Part shown: piece by piece, positions 7,407 through 15,978 of the stretch | Layout of the letters: every line of letters starts with the position of its first letter | How positions within the stretch are numbered: the first letter of the stretch is position 1 | From: Ignavibacteriota bacterium | GTDB lineage: Bacteria; Bacteroidota; Ignavibacteria; UBA10030 | Direction of reading: 5' to 3' | Assembly (NCBI GenBank): GCA_003819715.1 | Contig: RPQN01000027.1 | Coordinates: 1-32,662 of the forward strand | Length of the DNA: 32,662 nt | Program-made: the position numbers and the translations under genes | Notes under the pieces: model-generated | What the model was told of the DNA's origin: nothing | The model's database searches: none | What the model saw: the letters and a program-made list of their open reading frames with translations, nothing else

Positions 7407-10400
7407 TCAATGTACTAACTTTTCTGTCTTTTCCAATTCCTCAAAATATTTTCGTATCAGTTCCTGATAATCTTTCGAATATCCCTGTTCCAGAGCTTTG
7501 AGCAGTTCTTCCCGCAGTTGATTTTTTCCCTCCTGAGTCGTCAGATCGATTTCGTTCGGACTGCGCCGGGTCACCGGTGTACCGGTTTCCGCCTTTCGCT
7601 TTTTTTCATAATCGCGCTCATTCATCGATTTGGATGCATCGAGCAGCCGCGAGAGGATGCGTTCCTGTTTTCTCACGGTTTCCGGATTGACATTATTCTG
7701 TTCAAGATTTTTGACGACCTCGTTCATCTCATCCGCAATTTTCTGAAGATCGCCCAGTAATTTTTTCTGTTCGCCGCTCTGCTGGGCTTCGCGGTTGAGT
7801 TCCTCCAGAGACTTTTGAACCGCGCCCTGTTCTTTTGCCAGGCGGGCCGCTTCCGCCGCCTGCTCCTGGGACATCCCGCCCATCTGCTGGGTTTGCATAT
7901 TGATGACCCCCTGTTGACCCGCCATCCGCTGGAGCTGCTGAAGCAGGCTTCCGGCACCGCCTCCGCCGCCCTGCATCATCGACTGCAGAGCATTCTGCAC
8001 CTGTATCGCCGCCCGGTTCAGTGACGCCATGGCCTGACCTTGTTCCTGCGATGCCCGGGCGCCGCTGCGGGTCTCGAGAGCACGCATGGCGTTGTTCATT
8101 CGAGCGAGCGCTTCACCAATCGCTTTTCCCATCTCCGGAGTCACCATAAACGACTTTTGCGACAGATTGCTCAATCCTTTGATCACATTATTGAGGTCCT
8201 GAACCGCCTGCAGTTGATCCTGCGCGTTCTGGCGAAGCTGGGGGGAATTCTCCGGCGCATTTTGAGATTGCCGCTTCAGCGCTTCCTCGTCTTTTGAAAG
8301 TTCAAGCAGATTATTGGCGGCTTTGCGCATTTCGTTCATCACCATCTGTGATTGCTGCTGAAGCATCTGCTGCTGCATCTCCGTCATTTGATCCCTGAAT
8401 TGCCGTAACTGCTGGCGGACCTGATCCTGCGTCTGTTGCGCGGATTGCAGATTTCCGTTTTGAATCTGCCGGGATGCCTGCTCCATGTTCTGATGCACCT
8501 GCTGCTCCTGAAGCTGCTTGATCGACTTCTGTAATTGGTCCGCCGGCATTTCGGTGAAGAATTCTTCCATTCGCCGCTGGAGGTCGTCTGCCTCGCGCTC
8601 CATCGCCTGCTCTTTCCGTGCAAGATCCGTCTGCTTCTTCGACACTTCCTGCTGCTGCTGAGGATTCCCGGAGGACTTTGAACTTTCTTCCTGTAATTCC
8701 TTCTGTGAGTTCTCCAGTTCTTCTGCGCGTTTTTTTACTTCATCCACTTTTTGTTCAATTTGAATCCGCTTGAGCAGATTCAGCGTTCGTTCGATACTCT
8801 GGCGGAACCGTTCTTCCGAAAAAGTCATATTCTGCATGGCCTGCTGCAGCTGTTCCTTGCTGATATTGGGCATCTGCTGCTGGAGCTGTTTCAGCGCCTG
8901 CTGCAATTCCGTTGCATCGAGCTGCTGGAATAATTGCTGAAGTTCCAGATATTTTTCCAGCGTTTCTTTGGAGATCACGTTTTGCTGCTGCATCTGCTGC
9001 GTCATCTGGTCAAGGCGCGAGTGTACGTCATCCAGCTTTTTCTGCACTTCCTGGACCTGTTTCGCGATCTCTTCCATTTTTTTCTGTGTCTGCCAGTCGG
9101 GGTCCTTGTTCTTCTTTAAATCGCGGTTGATCGATTCGATGTCATCCTTTAATTTTTTTGCATCTTCAAGCGACTGCGTCAAATCGTCCAGCGAACGTTC
9201 ATGTTCCTTATCGACATCTGCAAAGACCTCGTCCAAAGACGGAAGCCGGAGAAGAAAGAGAGTGCTCCGCCCGCTCTTCGGACCTTTGACGGCATCATTA
9301 TCAAAGACCTCGGCAAAATATTCGACCACATCTTCCGGCACCAGATTGAGCGTTGTCAGAATCCACGGATACGGTAATTCAAATTGCGGTCCTGCCTCAT
9401 GCGGAATCGGAACAGGAAGAAAGGTATAATTCGGCTGCGCCTGTTCATACCTCGATTTTATTAAACGGTATCCCAGACGGAGGCTGGAAAAACCAAAATC
9501 ATCTTTGGCCTGGAGAAGAAGATTCAACGACTGGTCCCCGGCAATGTCGATATTGCGGCCCGGTTCCACAATGGCAATAACAGGATATTCGTCCGGCACC
9601 ATTTTGATTTGGTACTGAATCGGTTCACGATTCGACAATCCTTCCTCATCAACAACGGCGATATGATACGAATTATCGGACATCACGGGGAACGAGGCCG
9701 AGAATTTTTCCCCCTGCACCGCCAGGGGAATCGCGGTGTTGTTCCCGAATTGAAGAGACCCCTCCTTCAACGATTTACTTGCAGCTCCGGTGATCGTCAC
9801 CCGTGTTCCCGGCAGTGCGGTCACATCTCCTGAAAATTCATCCATCACTCTTGGTGAAATTTTCGTATAGGCTGGATAATCGAGTTTCATGCGGAATGAC
9901 CGAATCAGCGGACGATCGATGACCGTCAAAGAATAATGCCTGCTTTCGGCATCGGCGAATCGCGCAAAATATTCCGTCGATGCTCGCAATGCCTGGAATA
10001 TCGTCCTGTAATTCCCGTTCGAATCCGGCCGGATGTTCAGTTCATCCTCGTTCTCCTGTCCCTCCTGCCGCCGAACAATCGTGATGTCTGCATTGCGCGA
10101 AGTGAAGGGCGAGAGCAGAGAAACAACTTTGACCTGCACCGCGACATTTTCACCCTTGACAATTTCTTTATTCCCCGGAATTATTTCAAAAGCATAGCGG
10201 GCAGGCGGCGTGAACTCGCTCGTAAAATGAATCAGCCGGAACGCCGCGCCGGAGAACGTTCCGGGGAAAATGGAGAGAATGAATATCGATAGAGCCGCGA
10301 TTCCCATCAGCCATCGGCGGTACAGCGAAAGACGGGATGAATCCACCGAGGTGATAAAGTCGAGCGGCTGAATCTCTGCAGCAAAATCTTTGAGCGATTC

Positions 10401-10805
10401 ATCAATTAATTCAGCAGAATAAACCGTCGAATCGGGTTCAGCGTTTTTTGCGAGTTGAAGCGCATTCAGCAGCCGATCGCGAATGGAGGGGAAAAATAAA
10501 CCCACGCGCTGTGCAACTGAAGCATCCGACCGTGAGGAGAGAAAACCGAGAAGCCGCAGAAACGGCCGGCCGATCATCCCGCTGCTGAATCCAAGCAGCG
10601 ACATGGCATACAGGACTGAAATGATGGTCCGTCCGGAACGGGAGAAGTTAAACAGTGTTTCCAGAATGACGAGGAGAGTCGCCGTGATGATCACACCGAT
10701 CAGGAACAGGATGGCATTCGAGAACAAATCGACACGAGTCTGCCGGTCCCGGACCGCTTGAATCCGACGTTCAATATCTGTTAATATGGATGAGGAAGTC
10801 TGCAA
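7407..10805 (-). CDS. DUF4175-family membrane protein with long Gln-rich coiled coil
   Basis: This large protein (1132 residues) has a DUF4175-like organisation. Two membrane segments lie near residues 25-75 (A-I-L-F-L-I-G-V-I-I-T-A-T-L and S-V-L-Y-A-M-S-L-L-G) and a third near 165-180 (G-I-A-A-L-S-I-F-I-L-S-I-F-P). A beta-rich, Ig-like region follows to about residue 520. The C-terminal half is almost entirely Gln/Glu/Lys/Leu-rich heptad-like sequence (L-Q-Q-L-D-A-T-E-L-Q-Q-A-L and similar), predicted as long coiled coils in the periplasm or against the membrane. Family members often sit with DUF4159, MoxR and VWA genes in FCB bacteria; here only DUF4159 is adjacent. The start is uncertain: TTG at 10805 has no clear ribosome site but follows an in-frame stop. 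Confidence 0.82.
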   Translation of the reverse strand: MQTSSSILTDIERRIQAVRDRQTRVDLFSNAILFLIGVIITATLLVILETLFNFSRSGRTIISVLYAMSLLGFSSGMIGRPFLRLLGFLSSRSDASVAQRVGLFFPSIRDRLLNALQLAKNAEPDSTVYSAELIDESLKDFAAEIQPLDFITSVDSSRLSLYRRWLMGIAALSIFILSIFPGTFSGAAFRLIHFTSEFTPPARYAFEIIPGNKEIVKGENVAVQVKVVSLLSPFTSRNADITIVRRQEGQENEDELNIRPDSNGNYRTIFQALRASTEYFARFADAESRHYSLTVIDRPLIRSFRMKLDYPAYTKISPRVMDEFSGDVTALPGTRVTITGAASKSLKEGSLQFGNNTAIPLAVQGEKFSASFPVMSDNSYHIAVVDEEGLSNREPIQYQIKMVPDEYPVIAIVEPGRNIDIAGDQSLNLLLQAKDDFGFSSLRLGYRLIKSRYEQAQPNYTFLPVPIPHEAGPQFELPYPWILTTLNLVPEDVVEYFAEVFDNDAVKGPKSGRSTLFLLRLPSLDEVFADVDKEHERSLDDLTQSLEDAKKLKDDIESINRDLKKNKDPDWQTQKKMEEIAKQVQEVQKKLDDVHSRLDQMTQQMQQQNVISKETLEKYLELQQLFQQLDATELQQALKQLQQQMPNISKEQLQQAMQNMTFSEERFRQSIERTLNLLKRIQIEQKVDEVKKRAEELENSQKELQEESSKSSGNPQQQQEVSKKQTDLARKEQAMEREADDLQRRMEEFFTEMPADQLQKSIKQLQEQQVHQNMEQASRQIQNGNLQSAQQTQDQVRQQLRQFRDQMTEMQQQMLQQQSQMVMNEMRKAANNLLELSKDEEALKRQSQNAPENSPQLRQNAQDQLQAVQDLNNVIKGLSNLSQKSFMVTPEMGKAIGEALARMNNAMRALETRSGARASQEQGQAMASLNRAAIQVQNALQSMMQGGGGGAGSLLQQLQRMAGQQGVINMQTQQMGGMSQEQAAEAARLAKEQGAVQKSLEELNREAQQSGEQKKLLGDLQKIADEMNEVVKNLEQNNVNPETVRKQERILSRLLDASKSMNERDYEKKRKAETGTPVTRRSPNEIDLTTQEGKNQLREELLKALEQGYSKDYQELIRKYFEELEKTEKLVH

Positions 10806-10817
10806 TGAGAAATTAAT

Positions 10818-10852
10818 GTGAATAGTGAATAGTTAACAGTGAACAGTAATAA
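10818..10852. repeat. Short tandem repeat, 7-nt unit (GTGAATA/GTTAACA/GTGAACA)
   Basis: Five head-to-tail 7-nt units: GTGAATA, GTGAATA, GTTAACA, GTGAACA, GTAATAA. It occupies the start of the gap between the DUF4159 and DUF4175 genes, 12 nt upstream of the DUF4175 TTG start, where a ribosome site or promoter would normally be. Similar GTGAATAGTGAACAG tracts are dispersed in many bacterial genomes. Confidence 0.7.
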
Positions 10853-10913
10853 GAAAAACGAATTCTATTCTGCAGACATAAGCATCCAAGATAAATCTTC
10901 ATCATCCGTTCAA

Positions 10914-11594
10914 TCAATGGGTCAGAGACCAGACAACGATATTGGTTCCAAAGCGCAATGCTTCCTGTCTTACCGGTTCAGGATCTCCATGAATTTCCGG
11001 ATCAGCCCAGGCATCGCTGGGATTCGATTCGTATGTATAATAGACGGCCAGACGGCCCTTGGTGAACAATCCAAATCCCTGCGGCGGTTTCCCATCGTGT
11101 TTATGCGTCTTGGGCACGCCGTTGGGGAAATGGTATTTACAATTATACAATCCGTAGCTAAACGGCAGCTCGGTTAATTCCTGATCGGGAAAAACTTTTT
11201 TCATTTCGCGCCGGAACGCTTTATCCATACCATAATCATCGTCGGCGTAGAGAAATCCTCCCTGCATTAAATAGGCGCGGAGCCGCTGTACTTCATAGTC
11301 GGATAAATTGATATTGCCATGGCCGGTAATATAGAGGAAGGGATACGAAAAAAGTTTATCGCTGGAGAGGTCGACAAACTCGTACCGCGGATCGCAGTCG
11401 ATGCTGGTGTTTTGCCGGACAAATTTTAACAGATTTTCTTCTTCCGACGGATCGTTGTACCAGTCGCCGCCGCCGCTGTATTTTAAACGGGCAATCCGGA
11501 ACTGGCTCTCCACGCGGGGCTGAGCCTCGGCAACCACCATCGAGCACCAGAGGGCAGCAAGCAAAAAACGGATCATAAACAGCCGGCGAACCAT
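10914..11594 (-). CDS. DUF4159 family protein, exported
   Basis: This is a DUF4159 protein of 226 residues with a signal peptide (M-I-R-F-L-L-A-A-L-W-C-S-M-V-V-A-E-A-Q). The family start F-R-I-A-R-L-K-Y-S-G-G-G-D-W-Y-N follows, then P-S-E-E-E-N-L-L-K-F-V, Y-I-T-G-H-G-N-I-N-L-S and L-Q-G-G-F-L-Y-A-D-D-D-Y-G-type segments. The fold is thought to resemble class I glutamine amidotransferases, but I see no catalytic Cys at the expected nucleophile elbow (T-G-H-G), so it is probably a binding module. AGAAGG just before the ATG supports the start. It precedes the DUF4175 gene on the same strand, about 110 bp away, so the two are probably one unit. Its biochemical role is not known. Confidence 0.88.
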   Translation of the reverse strand: MVRRLFMIRFLLAALWCSMVVAEAQPRVESQFRIARLKYSGGGDWYNDPSEEENLLKFVRQNTSIDCDPRYEFVDLSSDKLFSYPFLYITGHGNINLSDYEVQRLRAYLMQGGFLYADDDYGMDKAFRREMKKVFPDQELTELPFSYGLYNCKYHFPNGVPKTHKHDGKPPQGFGLFTKGRLAVYYTYESNPSDAWADPEIHGDPEPVRQEALRFGTNIVVWSLTH

Positions 11595-11775
11595 CGACCT
11601 TCTCCCAGTTCCATTACGTTACGATCAATAACACCATATTGAGGATCATCATTCCAAAACTGTCACGCGCCAATTGCGAAAATTTGTGCAAAAAGCATAA
11701 TCGTTAAATCAATTTAGAAAACTCGGGCTCGAGAAGCAACGAACGAAAGGAAAGCATTGTCGGTCGCAGAGCGGC

Positions 11776-13215
11776 TTATCGGGATGTTCGTCTCAGTATA
11801 TGAATTTCAATAAATCGTCGTACTAGACGAAGAAGTATACGGCTTCTTCCAAGTTTTATCTGGCTCCAAATCACACTCAATGCAGCGTGAGGATTTTTCA
11901 TCCAGAATCTGGCAAGCCGGAATTCAATTTTTCGAAATTCTTTCCATCCAAACTGAGTCTGAATAAGAACCGGTACAAGAGGATCATTCCCGAGTGATTC
12001 GACATTTTGATCGACAAAGGCTGACGACCAGGAAAACGCGCTGTCCAGAAATTTTGTTGATCGGGCATAATGCTCCACTTCTGTCCCCGGATAAATCCTG
12101 ACACCAATACCGGTCGCGGCAACCGTGATATATTTGGCGTTCCTCTCCATGAATTCAACGGTCGTCCGTGCATCTTCAAGAGTCTCACCTATATGTCCAA
12201 AAGTAAAAAAAGCTTTCGTCAATATGCCGAGTTCCTTCGTCCAGTGAAACACGTTTTCCACCTGGCTCAGGGTAATGCCTTTATGCATGGATTTTAACAC
12301 GGCAGGGCTGGCTGATTCTACACCAAAATCTACGTAATAGCACCCAGCATCTTTCATGGTGCGAAGTAAGTCGCGCGACATCCCGTTTACGCGTATTTCA
12401 CATTCCCATGGGAATCGCAGGTTACGGTTTTTTATTTCTGCACAAATTGCTTCAATATGATTTCGGTTCAGCGTCAATGTACTGTCAAAGAATTTCACTC
12501 CTTCGTAACGATATTCTTTGAGAAGAAATTCGATCTCGTCGACAACATTTGCCGCTGAGCGCAAAGTAAGCTGAGTACCAAACATTGCGCTGGCCGAGCA
12601 GAAAGAACAGTTCACAGGACATCCGCGTGAACTCATGACAGAGGCAGCGGGGATATTTAAAAAATCAAGCTGAAGATTGTACCGTCGAATTGCTTCCGGA
12701 TCGCGATAGGGAAACGGTAACATATCCAGATTGGATATTCTTTGTACATCAGGATTATGAATGATGCTCCCGTTTCTGCGATAACTAATACCCGATATAT
12801 CCGAAAAATTTAAATCTCTTTTCAACACATGTGATGCAACGCTATACGTCGATTGCTCCCCTTCCCCCCTCACAATAATATCGATTTCTGGAATATGGGC
12901 CAGGGTATCTTCAGAGGTAAATGTCGCATGTGAACCGCCGTAAAGGACCTGAATATCCGGAGCAAAAGCTTTTACTTGGCGAGCAATACCAAAACTCTCA
13001 AATCGGGTATGCGAGGTTCCCCCAATACCAACCACCTGGGGACTGTAAGATTGGAGCAACGACTGGATACTTTTCTCCGTCACCTGCAGGTCGACGAGTG
13101 TTGTAGAAATCCCTTTCGATTGAAGAAACGCGGTAACCCACGCCATACCCAGAGGAGGCATGCCGCCAAAAGTAATTCCTTGCTCTGCTGGATGAAGAAG
13201 AAGAACGTCAGACAA
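11776..13215 (-). CDS. B12-binding-domain radical SAM protein
   Basis: This is a radical S-adenosylmethionine enzyme with an N-terminal cobalamin-binding-type domain. The 4Fe-4S motif is S-R-G-C-P-V-N-C-S-F-C (C199, C203, C206; CxxxCxxC). Residues 1-140 form the Rossmann-like B12 domain (V-V-G-I-G-G-T-S-H, V-L-Y-G-G-S-H-A-T-F), without the D-x-H-x-x-G lower-ligand motif, as is common in this class. Later segments such as F-F-D-S-T-L-T-L-N-R and D-F-G-V-E-S-A fit the radical SAM TIM barrel. The substrate cannot be told from sequence; relatives act in hopanoid, tetrapyrrole, lipid or natural-product methylation and rearrangement. The start is probably TTG at 13215. It is isolated, with gaps of about 180 bp on both sides. 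Confidence 0.9.
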   Translation of the reverse strand: MSDVLLLHPAEQGITFGGMPPLGMAWVTAFLQSKGISTTLVDLQVTEKSIQSLLQSYSPQVVGIGGTSHTRFESFGIARQVKAFAPDIQVLYGGSHATFTSEDTLAHIPEIDIIVRGEGEQSTYSVASHVLKRDLNFSDISGISYRRNGSIIHNPDVQRISNLDMLPFPYRDPEAIRRYNLQLDFLNIPAASVMSSRGCPVNCSFCSASAMFGTQLTLRSAANVVDEIEFLLKEYRYEGVKFFDSTLTLNRNHIEAICAEIKNRNLRFPWECEIRVNGMSRDLLRTMKDAGCYYVDFGVESASPAVLKSMHKGITLSQVENVFHWTKELGILTKAFFTFGHIGETLEDARTTVEFMERNAKYITVAATGIGVRIYPGTEVEHYARSTKFLDSAFSWSSAFVDQNVESLGNDPLVPVLIQTQFGWKEFRKIEFRLARFWMKNPHAALSVIWSQIKLGRSRILLRLVRRFIEIHILRRTSR

Positions 13216-13351
13216 CGGGAGTCATTCCTTAAGAAAATGTGCGCTTCGTTTCAATGTAGATATCCGGGATAAGAGATGCAACGGAAGCGAGGCTTCAAGT
13301 TCGTTGAAGGGTTTTTAAAATTGGACTGAACACACGTTGGACTGACCCTGG

Positions 13352-13403
13352 TTTCAACAAAACGGATTGAATCTTCGAGAGATCAATTTCGAAGATTCAA
13401 TCC
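13352..13403 (-). terminator. Intrinsic terminator of the DUF1015 gene
   Basis: GGATTGAATCTTCGA (13364-13378) and TCGAAGATTCAATCC (13389-13403) form a perfect 15-bp stem with a 10-nt loop. On the minus strand the stem is followed by GTTTTGTTG. The stem overlaps the DUF1015 stop codon, a compact arrangement. Confidence 0.75.
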
Positions 13404-14638
13404 AGGAAATGCACAAATAATCCGTCGCGGAGTTTCGGTTCAAACCATGTGGACTTCGGCGGCATGACTTTGCCCTTATCGGCAATCGCCATTAATTCGG
13501 TGAGCGATGTGGGATACATGCTGAAGGCAATTTCCATTTCACCGGAATTCACGCGCCGCTCCAATTCACCCAGACCCCGGATCCCGCCGACAAAGTCAAC
13601 CCGTTTATCCACCCGCGGATCTTTAATTCCAAGGAGTGAATCGAGCACATGATTTTGAAGGATCGAGACGTCCAGCTGCTCGACCGGATCAGTCCCGGCA
13701 TTCAGGTTGGAGCCGGCGGAAAGGGTGTACCATGTGCCTTCGATATACATACCAAAGTCGCCCTTCTTTGCCGGTTTGACACGCCCGGGTGATTCCACAA
13801 TATCAAATTTCGGCTTTAACTTTTTGAAAAATTCATCTTTCGTCATCCCGTTCAAATCCTTCACCAGCCTGTTATAATCCATAATCCGCAGCTGGTTTGC
13901 CGGGAAATAGACCGCGAGGAAGAAATTATATTCTTCGTCGCCGCGATGATGGGGATTTGACCGGGCGCGCTCTCTGCCGACCCGTGCAGCGGCCGCCGAC
14001 CGATGATGGCCGTCTGCAATATAGAGATGGGGAATTGTTTTAAAGACAGAAATGATTTTTCCGGCGTCGCCTGACTCTCTGATCACCCAGCTCTGGTGAC
14101 GGATGCCGTCCTGAGCGACGTGGTCGTTCTCCGGAGGCTGCTGGGTCACCCGGGTGACGATCGCATCGATTTCTGCGTTCTCGCGGTACGTTAAAAAGAT
14201 CGGTCCGGAATGGGAATTGGTGACTCGCACATGATTGCAGCGGTCTTCTTCCTTGTCCTTCCGCGTCAACTCATGCTTTTTAATGACCTCATTCCAGTAC
14301 TCCTCCACCGATGCACATCCGACTAGGCCGTACTGCGTATGGTCACCCATCGTCTGGGCATACACATACAGGAAGGGCGCGGAATCCTCCAATAGAATAT
14401 TTTGTGAAATGAGCTTCTGGAGATTCTCTTTTCCCTTTTCGTACACGCGGGGATCATGGAGATCGATCCCCGGGTCGAGATCCACTTCCGGTTTGCCGAC
14501 GTGCAGAAATGAATTCGGATGCCCCATTACTTCTTCCCGCGCTTCATCTGAGTTCAGCACGTCATACGGCCTTGCCGCGACTTCGCCGGCGAATTCAGGT
14601 TTCGGTCTAAATGCTTTGAATGGTCGGATGGTCGACAT
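13397..14638 (-). CDS. DUF1015 family protein (next to serA)
   Basis: This is a 413-residue DUF1015 (COG4198) protein. Diagnostic stretches are I-R-P-F-K-A-F-R-P at the start, A-A-R-P-Y-D-V-L-N near residue 22, N-S-F-L-H-V-G-K-P-E near 42, and H-L-Y-I-A-D-G-H-H-R-S-A-A-A near 205. The D209-G-H-H-R213 motif resembles the phosphate-handling loop of ParB/sulfiredoxin-fold serine kinases; this parallel is my inference. It is on the same strand as and downstream of serA (about 130 bp, with a hairpin between), and serC is divergent from serA. No phosphoserine phosphatase gene is beside them, so a link to phosphoserine or serine chemistry is a reasonable hypothesis. There is no signal peptide, so it should be cytosolic. 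The ribosome site is weak (purine-rich A-run). Confidence 0.88.
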   Translation of the reverse strand: MSTIRPFKAFRPKPEFAGEVAARPYDVLNSDEAREEVMGHPNSFLHVGKPEVDLDPGIDLHDPRVYEKGKENLQKLISQNILLEDSAPFLYVYAQTMGDHTQYGLVGCASVEEYWNEVIKKHELTRKDKEEDRCNHVRVTNSHSGPIFLTYRENAEIDAIVTRVTQQPPENDHVAQDGIRHQSWVIRESGDAGKIISVFKTIPHLYIADGHHRSAAAARVGRERARSNPHHRGDEEYNFFLAVYFPANQLRIMDYNRLVKDLNGMTKDEFFKKLKPKFDIVESPGRVKPAKKGDFGMYIEGTWYTLSAGSNLNAGTDPVEQLDVSILQNHVLDSLLGIKDPRVDKRVDFVGGIRGLGELERRVNSGEMEIAFSMYPTSLTELMAIADKGKVMPPKSTWFEPKLRDGLFVHFLD

Positions 14639-14695
14639 TTTTTTTCTGATTGAGTTATCGATGAGACGGTTTGAGAGAAAACCCTGCCCCGGCCT

Positions 14696-14725
14696 TGCAC
14701 CAAAAGCGTTTACGCTTTCGGTGCA
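14696..14725. other. Stem-loop between serA and the DUF1015 gene
   Basis: TGCACCAAAAGCG and CGCTTTCGGTGCA pair over 12 of 13 positions around a TTTA loop. It lies between serA and DUF1015 on the transcribed minus strand. No immediate U-run follows, so it may be an RNA processing or attenuation hairpin rather than a terminator. Confidence 0.5.
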
Positions 14726-14770
14726 GAGGGTCGCGGCAATATTTTGGAGACTATTTTTAAACTCCGTCGA

Positions 14771-15694
14771 TTACGAATGCTGTTCCTGGACACTGAACGC
14801 CTGCACGACCTTTTGAGCAATCTCCGTTCCGACGCGTGCCTGCGCCTCAACGGTCGATCCGCCGATGTGCGGCGAGACGCTGACGCGCGGATGATTAATG
14901 AGCGCTTTCTGTGCATCGGTCGGCGGTTCATTCATAAAGACATCCAGCCCGGCGCCTGCCACCTTCCCTGAATTTAACGCGTCGAGCAGTGCTGCTTCAT
15001 CGACCACACCGCCGCGCGCGCAGTTGACGATCACCACGCCCTTCTTCATCATATCAAATTCCTTCTTCCCGATGGCCGGGCCAAGCTTTTTATCGAAGGG
15101 CAGGTGAAGCGTGATGAAGTCTGCGTTTGCAAGAACTTTTTCCTTGGACGTGATTTCGACAAAGAAGTCCATCGGGGTGAACGGCGGATCGTATGCCAAA
15201 ACGTGCATGCCGAACGCCAGACCGCGTCTCGCCACTTCCTTGCCGATATTCCCGAGGCCGAGGATACCGAGATTTTTTTTGTACAGCTCGATCCCCTCTC
15301 CATATTCCTTCTTCGGCCATTTCCCCTGCCGCATTTCCATCGAACTCACATGCAGGAAACGCGAAACGGCAAGCATGTGGGCCAACGCCAGCTCCGCGAC
15401 CGAGACGGTCGATGCGGCCGGAGTATTCAGCACTTTAATATTTTTGCTTTCGGCAAAAGGCACGTCGATATTGTCGAGGCCGACGCCTCCGCGGGCAATT
15501 ACTTTGAGTTTTGTTCCTGCAGTAATGACTTCCTTCGTTACTTTTGTTGCAGACCGGACAATAATGCAATCATAATCGCCGATTTTCTGCAGGAGCTCTT
15601 CCGGTGTGAGTTTGAGTTTATCTACCTTGTGACCTGCATCGGTAAGGATTTTTGCGCCGTCGGGCGTGATTCCATCGGATACGAGAATATTCAT
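14771..15694 (-). CDS. serA: D-3-phosphoglycerate dehydrogenase, short form without ACT domain
   Basis: SerA oxidises 3-phosphoglycerate to 3-phosphohydroxypyruvate with NAD+, the first step of serine synthesis. The 307-residue protein has the NAD-binding G-L-G-N-I-G (G146, G148, G151) and the catalytic triad typical of the D-2-hydroxyacid dehydrogenase family: R227 in N-C-A-R-G-G, E256 in F-M-N-E-P-P, and H276 in S-P-H-I-G-G. A-R-G-G-V-G-L-D-N-I-D (from residue 68) is typical of PGDH. It lacks the C-terminal ACT domain that gives serine feedback in E. coli-type enzymes, so control probably acts otherwise. The frame continues upstream to 15805, but the ATG at 15694 has GGAG at good spacing and starts M-N-I-L-V-S-D-G. 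It is divergent from serC across about 285 bp. Confidence 0.93.
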   Translation of the reverse strand: MNILVSDGITPDGAKILTDAGHKVDKLKLTPEELLQKIGDYDCIIVRSATKVTKEVITAGTKLKVIARGGVGLDNIDVPFAESKNIKVLNTPAASTVSVAELALAHMLAVSRFLHVSSMEMRQGKWPKKEYGEGIELYKKNLGILGLGNIGKEVARRGLAFGMHVLAYDPPFTPMDFFVEITSKEKVLANADFITLHLPFDKKLGPAIGKKEFDMMKKGVVIVNCARGGVVDEAALLDALNSGKVAGAGLDVFMNEPPTDAQKALINHPRVSVSPHIGGSTVEAQARVGTEIAQKVVQAFSVQEQHS

Positions 15695-15978
15695 AGTAAA
15701 CTCCATAGGATTGATGTAGTGAATTTCCCCCGGCAATCCATCTGATTCGAATCCGGGTCTGGGTAAAGCCGAAGGAGGAAATATTCGGTGAATTATTCTG
15801 TACAAAGTATACCAAAAAATGTTTTAACCAGCAACCCTGGATTCACGGGAAACCCTCAGAACGGCTGCATAATCCCGCAGAAATAGCGCTAGACAGTTTA
15901 TGAAAATATTAGTATGTTAAAGTGTTAGAAAAGACCTCCCGCGGTTACCGAACATAAAATTTGAGAAAGGAAAAACGT
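15695..15978. promoter_or_regulatory. Divergent serA/serC intergenic region
   Basis: This 284-bp gap must hold the promoters for both serA (minus) and serC (plus). Near the serC side the sequence is AT-rich (TTATGAAAATATTAGTATGTTAAAG around 15899-15924), which could contain a promoter, but I cannot assign a -7/-33 pair with confidence. No clear riboswitch or operator palindrome was seen. Confidence 0.4.
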
